This document shows positions 34,100-43,965 of a DNA stretch of 64,000 bases, piece after piece. This DNA is from Cannabis sativa (taxonomy: Eukaryota > Streptophyta > Magnoliopsida > Rosales > Cannabaceae). The notes beneath the pieces are model-generated. The model saw nothing but the letters and a program-made list of their open reading frames with translations. It made no database searches and was not told the origin of the DNA. Made by a program: the position numbers and the translations under genes. The stretch spans positions 5,277,280 to 5,341,279 of the forward strand of contig NC_083605.1 of NCBI RefSeq assembly GCF_029168945.1, written 5' to 3'. The first letter of the stretch is position 1. Each line of letters starts with the position of its first letter.

Positions 34100-34765
34100 T
34101 CTTTTCAACTTTTATTTTAGAGTTAGGCAATCATCTCTGAAATGGCCTTCCTTTTTGTAATAGTAGCATTGTTTACCAGTTGTGGCCCTTGAATTTGAAT
34201 GCCCTCTTGAGTTTGACTTGGATTGATTTCCTTTGTATCCATTTGAGTGATTTTGGTTTCCCTTGTAATCTCTCTTTTGAAATTTTTCTTGACAATGAGA
34301 AGTTCCTCACCATTGCTCTCATTTCTATCTTCTCCCTTCTTTTGAATTTATTTTGAATTGAAAGCTGCTTAACTTCTATCATGGTAAAAGTGTCTTTCCC
34401 ATACAGAATTGTACCAATAAAGTGCTCATACATCTTTGGCAAAGATCTGAGCAATATGATTGCTTGATCCTCATCCTCAATCTTCACACCAAGATTGTTC
34501 AAATTAAGGATGATTTTGTTGAAATCATTTAAATGTTTTCTTAGTTTGTCTCATCCATCTGAAGTGAGTACAGTCTTTTCTTGAGGTGTAACTTATTTGC
34601 TAAAGATTTCTTCATGTAGATTGAAAAAAATTTGTTCCAGAGGCCAAGGGCCTTTTCCTCATTTGAGACTTCTCTTAACACTTCATCACTAAAGCTCAAG
34701 AGGATGACATTGTGTGCCTTTGATTCGATCTCATTCTTCTTCTTCATGTCTTCAATCTGATCCAT
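34100..34765 (-). pseudogene. Copia gag remnant
   Basis: Two pieces in different frames (34765-34541 and 34502-34173). The first carries the E-V-S-N-E-E-K-A-L-G-L-W block. The second carries I-L-L-R-S-L-P-K-M-Y-E-H-F, both typical of copia gag. Near 34140-34175 a zinc-knuckle-like C-Y-Y-Y-K-K-E-G-H-F-R-D-D-C has its second cysteine replaced by tyrosine. Confidence 0.75.
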
Positions 34766-34974
34766 GGCTTCTGTATCTAATGCCTCTGAGATCCCTTAAT
34801 GAATTAGAAAGGCTTTCATTTTAATTCTCCACAAGCTAAAATCATTTATGCCATTGAATTTGTCCACCTCAAGTCTGATTGTGGTCATTACTAATTAACT
34901 CAGAGGGCTCGAGTTTGGTTCTTGATAGTTTAAATGTGGTTCTTGAAGGTTTGAATGCGGATCTTGAAACCTAC

Positions 34975-34987
34975 AACTCTAATACCA
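34975..34987 (-). other. Primer-binding site, initiator-Met tRNA type
   Basis: The minus strand reads TGGTATTAGAGTT just inside the 5' LTR, close to the TGGTATCAGAG of copia elements. Confidence 0.7.
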
Positions 34988-34994
34988 TTTATAG

Positions 34995-35525
34995 TGGATT
35001 AAAACTACTTGATCTTCATCGTTAAACTAAATTCAGTTAGTAAGAATACAAGCAACTCAAACAAACACAGCTTGAATTAAACCAACAATAACAAATTAAC
35101 TAAAACTAAAAAAACTTAGTTTGAATCACAAATGGATAAAATGAATAGAATCTTTATTGGTCATCAATACCCATTACATCAATAGTTTTTGAACTCATTA
35201 AAACTCAACAATGATGTATCTCACCAATTACAAAAGCTCACTTGGGGTACCCTTGATCAGAAACACAAGGGAGTCGTACACCCCTCCTTCACTCACACTA
35301 AATCTAAAATAGAAATTCAATTATGGAAAAAAAAGAGAGAATTATAAACAGTGAGAGAGACTAATTTTGATGTTGATATCTTTTGAGTGTTTACCTGTAA
35401 TGTTTTATTTATAGGGTAATAATTAGATTAGTTGATTCGAAAGTGAAATGTAACCAACTTAACTACTACTCTTGACACATGACAATGAGAGTGCTAATGT
35501 GGACAGAGTAAGTGGATCAAATCTA
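34995..35525 (-). repeat. 5' LTR of the decayed copia
   Basis: 531 bp, starts TGGATTAAAACT. The far end reads AAATCTA instead of AAATCCA, so the terminal CA is mutated and followed by an A run. Confidence 0.85.
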
Positions 35526-35627
35526 AAAAAAAAAGTGTACTAAAACAACCATTTAGAGTGTAGTAAATTTTTTCAAGAATATTTATTATTATTGTTACAA
35601 AACAAAAAAAGAATACTAATTATGGGC

Positions 35628-35803
35628 AATTCTATTTTACACTCTGAAAAAAAGACTATTCTAGGATACTTATTATCTATTTTGAGATAGTAGATTTTTT
35701 GGGTCTAATTTTTTTTTTCATATTTGTGCACGTTATAGTTATTTAGGGTCACTTATAAATTTTTAAAAAATTATGAATACTTTACAGCGTGGAAAATAAG
35801 CAC
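35628..35803. mobile_element. MITE family A, truncated copy
   Basis: Left end caattctattttacac and part of the core (cttataaatttttaaaaaat, tactttacagcgtgg) are present; the right half is missing. Confidence 0.45.
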
Positions 35804-36118
35804 GCACATTGAGGAAGCTACTTTAACCTAGGTGTGGCATTGCCTCACCTCAACTATTTTTCTTCTTCACTCATATACATAGAGATATATATACACATAT
35901 ATAAATAAAATAATTTGCGGCGTAAATAATTAAGTTCAACTTTCGATTGTAGATAAATATTTAAGTTTATTTTTTGACAGTAATAATACCTGAGTTATGT
36001 TTCTAGAACATACATAGGTACTTGACCGTTAAATGTCAAGTCATTATCCACGTGTTATTTTCTTATTGATATATTTAAATTAATTTTTGAATAAAAAATA
36101 AAAATTTAATAACCTGAA

Positions 36119-36774
36119 GGGGTGGGCATCATCCAATCTAATCCAATTGAACCGAACCGATCCAATCCAATCCAATTACAAAAAGTTGGATATCCAATTA
36201 CAATTGGATTGGATTGGATGCTAAAAGTTGGATTCTAATTGGATTGGATCGGTTATTGGATGTCAATCTCAAAATCCAATTAAAAACCGATCCAATCCAA
36301 TTACATTTATATATGTTAAAAAATTATTTATATAATAAAAAATATTGAAAAATATAATACATATTTATTATATTTTTATTAGATTTTTTTTTGTGTGTTG
36401 AATTTACAACACTTGGTTGTTTTGTGTATTTATTTTCATGATGTTTTGTTTTATTTTATTACTTAGAAATATTGTTGTTTTAATTATTTAAAATAATTTG
36501 GCTACATTACACTTGTAACGATAGTATATTTATGAAATATTAAACTTAAATAAAAGGTAATAATTAGTTTTTACGCATTATTCTTCATATTTTTAAGTGA
36601 ATATTGAAATTTAGGTGTGTAATTGGATATCCAATTAAAAAAAATTGGATTGGATTGGATTGGATTTTGAGGTCTAATTGGATTGGATCGGATGATGATT
36701 TTTCAAATCCAATTACTAATTGGATTGGATCGGATGAGAAAAAAAAGGTTGGATTGGATCGGATGCCCACCCCT
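36119..36774. mobile_element. hAT-type non-autonomous element
   Basis: 656 bp flanked by a perfect 8-bp duplication, aacctgaa (36111-36118 and 36775-36782). The inverted ends are ggggtgggcatc and gatgccca(c)cccct. Subterminal regions are packed with ggattggat units in both orientations. 8-bp duplications and such ends mark the hAT superfamily. No transposase. Confidence 0.88.
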
Positions 36775-36782
36775 AACCTGAA

Positions 36783-39171
36783 CCAATCAAGGATTGCTAC
36801 GTGATAATTTACTTAGCACTTAATAGCTAAGTACCTATAGAAGTTTCAGAAATATAACTTAACTATTATTATTGCCAAAAATTAAACGTAAATATTCATT
36901 TGCAACTACAAATTAAACTTAAGTTTTATGCCGCAAATTACTCATATAAATATTTATAACATATATATGATGGGTAATATGAATTTATCTTATACAAATT
37001 TATATCTATTGTCTATTGAAACTGCTTTAATTATAACACTAAATAAAATGAGTAAATATTATTTTAGATCCTGCATTTTATAAGATTTACCAATTACTTC
37101 TTCTATTCTTTTAGCACAATTTTAATCAAATTTTTCTTAATATGACTATATATATAACATACCTAATAAAGTCAATTTTTAACACAAATGTGTGCAAAAA
37201 AATATAACCACCTTATTTAAAACACATTAACCTCATGGTATTATTATGTTCTATTTTGATTAAAATTTAATTTGTTATTTAACAAAAAGGATAATTTAAT
37301 CGGTAACTTTTGTAAAATATAAAATTCAAAATTATTTGTCCACAATTAATTAGATTGAGAAAATCAAAGTAGCTCTTCTATAAATTAGATGTATACTTTT
37401 TTTTTAAAAAAAATAATTCTTTTTATTAATATGTTTACAAATTTAATTAATATAGCATATTCGTCTCACTTTATTTTATTTTCTAGCTTCGTCCCTAAAT
37501 ACACATGATTGATTATTTTTTCTTATATCTATATTAAGCTTATTTAAACTATATTTTTGACATTATAACTATTTTTAGAAGTTGTTAAAGTATATCATTT
37601 CCAAACAACAATCACATATGGATGAAAAAATAAAATAAAAAGTTGATCACTTAAGTTATTCCCTTTATTGACATAAAATGGGGTGAAACCCTTTGAACTT
37701 GTAAAGTAAACTTTCTCTTAATAATATGGGCACGACCCAACTTGTATTTAAGAGAAGTTTACTATAGATTTTTTCAATAATTATTATGACATATTGAATG
37801 AAATATTTCATATTTGTGAAAGAATTAAGTAGAAAAATGTATAATAAGTGTGCCCCATAAACAGACAACCATGTATATAGGTAAGTAAGTAAAGGGTCAC
37901 GTATTGATTGCAGTAGTGATAAAGAAAAAGGGGGCAGCTTAGATTAGATTCTCATATATATCCATTCCAAGTTGACTTTTTTAATTATTTCACGGACGAC
38001 CTATGCTTTGCTTTGCTTTGCTATGCTATGACTCACTCCCACCATTCCACTCTAAATCCACCAATAATTTATTGTTAATTTTGTTGAACCAGTCAAATAT
38101 GTGAGACTTTCAACCAAAATAAAATAAAATAATGTGAGACTTTAAATTTAAAGTAAAGAAAACTTTTTTTATTTAAATAATATATATAAATCAATTTATT
38201 TATTTATTTTTTTATGTTGGGCATAGGAATTTTAATTTGGGACTATTTAGTGTAGTGCTATTTAATTTAGTATAGGCTAGTGGTATTTTTTTATATCAAC
38301 TACTTTCTCTTTTTCTTATCCCTTCTTCACCATTAACTTCATTTTTGACCATATGCAACTATATTATGTGAACGCACTATAATAAAATAGAGAGTAAGAT
38401 TTGAAAAATAAGCTTAAATTATACAAAATATGACTCTCAATAATATATAATAGATATAGAGCTCTCTAAATTTAAGTAGTTTTTTACTTTTTTACTAAAC
38501 TTTTTTAATTGTATTTTAATCAAAATACTATTACTTTTCTATTATTTTATAAAATTAATATATATTTGATAAATTTAAATTATAAAATATTATTAAAATA
38601 ATCAAATACTAATTATAGTAGAGAGTATAGGTATTCGCGATGCGAGTGGTGCAAGTTATGACATTTTTTCAAATTCTGCATATGCGGTTTTTGTAATTTC
38701 TCAAACTGTAACCGCACCGCGAGATCTTAAAATCACTAAAATTATACCGCAAAAATACAATATGGTGCGGTGCAATTTGAGCGACTCACAAGATGAGAAG
38801 ATTGAAAGCTCAAAGTATTAGGGGTATAACTTTGATAATAACTAGTAATAGAAATGTGAAGTGGTTGTTGGTCTTACGACTCACAACATGGGAAGATTGA
38901 AAGCTCAAAGTATTCGATGTATAATTTTGATAATAATTAGCAGGTTTTATTACAATTAATCCCTTAAAAAAAGGGTAATTAAGGTTTTTATTTAAATGTC
39001 GTTTTTTTATTAAATGTGAAAATTAAAAGACAAAATGAATAATATAGAAAAAATGTTTAAACAAAGAAGATGTAAGAAAGGTCATAAAGGGTCCTACATC
39101 ATGTCTAACAATAAAATTATATAGATATATAGATATATAGATAGATAGATAGATTTTTATCCCATAACATC
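36783..39171. other. Intergenic, AT-rich
   Basis: No gene seen. Contains a possible MITE around 37060-37340 (attttataagatttacc mirrored weakly by ttacttttgtaaaatataaa), a (CTTTG)n-like run near 38000-38023, a hAT-like GC stretch near 38635-38780 (gcggtgcaatttgagcg), an imperfect tandem duplication at 38783-38942, and a (GATA)n run at about 39121-39155. Confidence 0.55.
38783..38942. repeat. Tandem duplication with a 95-bp period
   Basis: Copies start gactcacaa(g/c) at 38783 and 38878, both containing agattgaaagctcaaagtat and tttgataataa. Confidence 0.75.
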
Positions 39172-39210
39172 TTTTTTTTTTTGAAAATAAGCGTTCATTG
39201 ATAAATAAAA

Positions 39211-39474
39211 TTAGACCTCACGGTCATTACAAAATAAATCTTGCGGAATAGAAGAGATTCCTAAGTTACCAAATTGTTTGTGGGTAAAGGTCCACTTGGC
39301 TACATTGTGAGCGACAAAGTTACAAGATCTGGGTATACAAGTAAACACACAGCCATCAAAACATCTAGAGAGTTTCCAACAAAAAGAAGAATAGCTCTCA
39401 ATCTCCCAAACCGAGGACACTTGATTAAGAGCATCAATCACCACTCTTGAGTCACTCTCCACGATGATAAACAT
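39211..39474 (-). pseudogene. LINE RNase H-like domain
   Basis: 87 residues with E-S-D-S-R-V-V-I-D-A-L-N, later N-F-V-A-H-N-V-A-K-W, as in the plant RVT_3 type RNase H tail. The N-terminal part of the domain is out of frame upstream. Confidence 0.75.
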
Positions 39475-39875
39475 GTGCCCCTTGAGCTTTGCTGTTTAAA
39501 TAGCTAAACAGCACGCAACTGCCTCGCCGCAACAAGCATCAGAGAAATCCAACCTTGTTGTATTAGCCCAAACCACCTCACCATAACAGTTTTTAGCCAC
39601 CACTGCAATGCAAGAGCTTTTCGATCTCACTCTAACATCACAATTAAGTTTTAGCCAATCCTGAGGAGGAGGCCACCAAACCTCTCTCTGGATAAAGGAA
39701 ACAGCAGGAAGGAGAGCACCTTATAAATCAGCATAAGAATAGCAGATAACATCAATACATTAGTTCACATTATTATGATAATTATTGTGCACATTTTCAT
39801 TCCTGACGCGCCAAATAGTATCCACCACAACCAAAGCATATAAAAAGACTTCATCTGCATTGATGCCCTTAATCT

Positions 39876-40264
39876 TTAAGCCCCAGATGAACTTGACCCC
39901 ATCCTAAACACGGATACCAGAGTTAGACACTGGAAAAATATCCCACGGAGAAGAGCGCCAAAGGTGGAAAGCCAAGTTGCACTTAAGAAACAAATGCTCA
40001 GTTGATTCCTCCTCCATTTCTCAAATTGGGCAATTAACATCATCCACACAGAATCTCTTATTGAGAATGGCCTCAGAGGTAATGCATTAGAAAGGATATT
40101 CCACCAAAACACCTTATGCCTCTCCATGATTCTAATGTTCCATAGTTTGTTCCAAAGAGGAGGGGACACCTCTCAATGAGGGGCTCTTTTAAAATCTTGA
40201 ATAAGGTATGCCGATTTGCACGAGAACCGCCCATTATGCTCTTTGGTCCATATCCATTTGTCAT
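39876..40264 (-). pseudogene. LINE zinc-binding RT-associated domain
   Basis: Two overlapping frames (40264-40073 and 40169-39876) together give the domain around P-P-L-W-N-K-L-W-N-I; one frameshift lies near 40150. Confidence 0.7.
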
Positions 40265-40770
40265 TTCCTTGGCCAGATGGGTGATGAGTTCATATTTGTC
40301 TTTTAAATATGATCAATTTATGTATTAATATTCTTAAATTGATTCTTTAAATTATTGATTAGTGTGATTTTAATTTTTAGGCTATTTTAAAGACCATTCA
40401 TGCATTTAGAGTCTTTTGGAAGGATTTTAGCATATTTTGGTTGAAAATAGTGGAAGCCGGCGAGCTTGATTTTACAAGGCAGAACTTAATTGTAAATTTG
40501 GACGACCTTAAAGGCAGAACTGGACTTGGAGCTCAACATAAAAGTTGTAGATCTTGTTCTTAGCTTTCTAGAGCATCTTGAATTGTCTAATTCTGAGTAA
40601 TATCGAGAGTTATGGCCAAAATACTATCAATCATCGTAGTAGAAAATTTCTAAAAAAAAAAGATAGCGAAAATAAAAATAGCTTTTCAAGTAGAGTTGCG
40701 ATTTTTTTTTATTTTATTTTTTTGAAAAGATGAGTTATCTTTTATTTTAGTGAGATATTAATTTCCTAAT

Positions 40771-40880
40771 ACTATAAATAGAATCCTAATTCTAAGAGGA
40801 CTCTTCTATCTTTTCAAGCACTATAAATAGAATCCTTATTCTAAGAAGATTCATATATTTTCAAGCACTATAAATAAGAC
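40771..40880 (+). promoter_or_regulatory. Three TATA-like repeats in the palindrome LTR
   Basis: Actataaat(a) at 40771, 40820 and 40868, a 48-bp period; the right arm repeats the arrangement in inverse near 42735-42840. Confidence 0.55.
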
Positions 40881-40929
40881 CTCTTAGGCTACGAATTGAA
40901 TAATTCTAAAAGCTACAAAATAGAGAGAG

Positions 40930-40931
40930 AA

Positions 40932-40996
<65 letters not shown>
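40930..40996. repeat. (GA)n microsatellite
   Basis: A long GA run in the left LTR arm. The matching place in the right arm (42654-42672) has only a short CT run. Confidence 0.95.
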
Positions 40997-43278
40997 AAGG
41001 AAGAGACGGAGATCGGCTTCGAAGTGTTCTTCATCATAGTTCTTTTCTTCTCCTTAAACTCTTACTATTTATTATGATTATCATTATAATGTCTAATTCT
41101 GAGTAGGTTTTTTTTTAGTTAAGGGTTATTTCAAAACTCGAAGCATGAATTCTTAATTTTATTATTGAATATTAATTTCTAATTTCTATTTTCTCAAATT
41201 ACTTCTATTCTTCTATGTTCAGTGTTATATTATTGTTTTAATCTTGTTTAGACGGCCGCTAAATTAGGTTTTACTTTAATCTACCGTCATCTTAGGATTA
41301 CTATTCACCTAATAGTCTAGGATTCTAAGTGTTTGTGACAAATTTCAAATTTAATTGTGATGAAGAATAGAATCTAGGTAAAATGAATTATATGTTTCAT
41401 TGATTTGTTGCCTAGATTAGTCTATCTCTATAAATCTCAAAGCTTTATCTAAATTAAATAAATTGCATGCTTCGTGGATTTACTGCTTAGGTAAAAGAGT
41501 TAATTATTGAGCGCTAGCTTCACCTTGATTACATACAATAGGGAGATTGGGATAATTGACTGCTTAAGCGTTATCTGTGAGATTAATAGTTTGATTGGAA
41601 ATTGAAAATTACATTCTTTAATAGGAATTAGGAATGATTGTTGAGGGTGGAGAATAACCTTTAACTAGTCTCTCATATCGTAGTCTCAATTTTAATTTGT
41701 TTGTTTTACTTTTATTTCTGCCATTTTAATTTCAATCTTTAAACCCCCCTTTTCTAATGTTTGACACTAATTTTTGAATAATTAAATAAACATAGTCCTC
41801 GTGGGATCGACCCTTACTTACAATTATACTAAAATAATTAGAAGTATTGGAATTAAAAAAAATAGTAAATTTATTGTGGCTTACGACACACATCAAATTT
41901 TGTAAAATTGAGACTACGATATGAGAGACTTGTTAAAGGCTATTCTCCACCCTCAACAATCATTCCTACTTTCTATTAAAAAATGTAATTTTCAATTATC
42001 AATCAAACTATTAATCCCGCAGATAACGCTGAAGAAGTCAATTATCCAATCTCCATATTGTACGTAATCAAGGCGAAGCGCTCAATAATTAACTCTTTTA
42101 CCTAAGCAGTTAATCCATGAAGCATGTAATTTATTTAACTTAGATTAAGCTTTGAGATTTATAGAGATAGACTAATCTAGACAATAAATGAATGAAGCAT
42201 ATAATTCATTTAACCTAGGTTCTATTCTTTATCACAATTAAATTTGCAATTTGTCACAAACACTTAGAGTCTTGGATTATTAGGTGAATAGTAATCCTAA
42301 GATGGCGGTAGATTAAAGTAAAACTTAATTTAGCAGCCGTCTAAACAAGATTAAAACAATAATCATAACATTGAACATAGAAGAATTGAAGCAATTTGAT
42401 ATAATGGAAACTAGAAATTAACATTAAATAATGAAATTAAGAATTCATGTCTCGGGTTTTGAAATGAGCGCTTTAGGGCGTCCCCAAGATATGTTCTTAG
42501 ATACCGCTATACAATTACAACCTTAACCCTTAACTAAAAGAAAACTACTCAGAACTAGACATTATAATGATTATCATAATATATAGTAAGAGTTTAAGGA
42601 GAAGAAAAGAACTATGATGAAGAACACTTCGAAGTCGATCTCCGTCTCTTCCTTGCTCTCTCTCTCTCTCTGAGTTTCTCTATCTAATTTGTAGCTTTTA
42701 GAATTATTTAATTTGTAGCCTAAGAGGTCCTATTTATAGTGCTTGAAGATAGATGAATCCTCTTAGATTAGGATTCTATTTATAGTGCTTGAGAAGATAG
42801 ATGAATACTCTTAGAATTAGGATTCTATTTATAGTATTAGAAAATATCTCATTAAAAGAAAAGATAACTCATCTTTTTTTTAAAAAAAAAAGATAAAAAA
42901 ATCGCAACTCTAATTGAAAAGCTATCTTTATTTTTGCTATCTTTTTTTTTTCAGAAATTTCCTATTGCGACGACTGATAGTATTTTGGCCATAACTCTCT
43001 TGATATTACTCTGAATTGGACGATTCAGGATGTTCTGGAAAGCTAAGAACAAAATCTAAAATTTTTATGTTGAGCTCCAAGTCCAGTTTTACCTCTAAAA
43101 TCGTCCAAATTTGAAATTAGGTTCCACCTTGTAAAATCGAGCTCGCCGACTTCCACTATTTTCTACCAAAATATGCTAAAATCCCTCCAAAAGACTCTAA
43201 ATGCATGAATGGTCTTTAAAATAGCCCAATAAATTAAAATCACACTAATCAATAATTTAAAGAATCAATTTAAGAATA

Positions 43279-43578
43279 TTAATATATAAATTGATCATAT
43301 TTATAAGACAAATATGGACTCGTCAATAGGTTACCTCCTTTCAAAATAACAGAGATGGTATTGTTGTCAAAAATACTCTTCAACTTTTGTAAATCCCATT
43401 TCCCATTGACTGATAAAAGGTCAGACACCATGTCTAAACCCTCAGCATGTTGCCCGTTAGAACCAGGATAAAAGGATTTGCCATTAGCCACCCACGGATC
43501 ATCCCAAATTCTTGTACTCCTACCATTAGACACCACTTTACAAGCTCCTTCTCTTAAGATCTCATTCGTTTTTATCAC
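43279..43578 (-). pseudogene. LINE fragment after the RT core
   Basis: Open from 43578; G-A-C-K-V-V-S-N-G-R-S-T-R-I-W-D-D-P-W-V is the typical plant LINE block before the zinc-binding domain. The frame runs into the inserted LTR at 43325; its last 15 residues are LTR-derived. Confidence 0.75.
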
Positions 43579-43965
43579 ATTTTTCTAAAACCAGGAATCT
43601 GAGTCTTTGTATTTGCAGTTAAGCAGCTCTTTTCCTCTGAGATACTTAGCTTTCAAGATTTTACAACAAAGAGATTGATTGTCATTTAACAAGTTTCATC
43701 CCCACTTTGCCAGGAAGGTCTGATTCATCTCTTTCGTTTTTTAAAAAACCAAGTCCCCCCTAGACTTGGGGAGACACAATTTATCTCATGCCTTAAGGTG
43801 AATTCCATAGTTACCTTTCTCAAACCCCCACCAAAAATTTTGGACTAAGCTATCAATCCTACCTATAAGATGGTTAGAGAGCTTGGTAGTTTACGTACAA
43901 AGGCATCGAAAGCCCCACTGATTTTATCAAAGTAGCTCTCCTTGCTTTTAAAAGCACTTTCACTT

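Larger units (their letters stand above)
28595..35525 (-). mobile_element. Decayed Ty1/copia element with both LTRs
   Basis: The minus-strand element has its 3' LTR at the left (28595-29136) and its 5' LTR at the right (34995-35525). Between them lie gag, integrase, RT and RNase H fragments in the expected order, broken by many stops and frameshifts. A foreign LTR fragment interrupts it at 30884-32570. Gtgta on both sides (28589-28593 and 35535-35539) is the likely target duplication, separated by one extra base at the left and a slipped A run at the right. The LTRs differ at many sites, so the insertion is old. Confidence 0.85.
40282..43325. mobile_element. Palindromic insertion of two inverted gypsy LTRs
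   Basis: 3044 bp. A plus-strand LTR (40282-41895; starts TGATGAG, ends CACATCA) is followed by aattttg, then an inverted copy of the same LTR (41903-43325) that lacks its last 200 bp. Both outer ends are therefore LTR 5' (U3) ends. The flanks atggg (40277-40281) and atagg (43326-43330) are a target duplication with one mismatch, and joining the LINE across them keeps its frame. The LTR end (cctcgtgggatcgaccctta, then cgacacacatca) is of the Tat/Athila gypsy kind. The arms differ by many substitutions, a GA-repeat expansion and an indel of about 60 bp near 41130/42480. Confidence 0.85.
39172..43965 (-). mobile_element. 5'-truncated LINE (L1 type) split by a palindromic insertion
   Basis: The minus-strand LINE has its 3' end at an A run (T run 39172-39182 on the plus strand). 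Two parts, about 43965-43326 and 40281-39172, form one element. From the 5' side it carries the region after the RT core (W-W-G-F-type and 'R-I-W-D-D-P-W-V'), the zinc-binding RT-associated domain (L-W-N-I-R-I-M-E-R-H-K-V-F-W-W) and a terminal RNase H-like domain (E-S-D-S-R-V-V-I-D-A-L, later P-R-S-C-N-F-V-A-H). Several frameshifts and stops interrupt it. The 5' limit is approximate. Confidence 0.8.

Noticed and set aside
39121..39155. Functional tandem repeat near the LINE end
   Set aside because: Simple (GATA)n microsatellite next to the poly(A) tail, a common by-product of LINE insertion sites.
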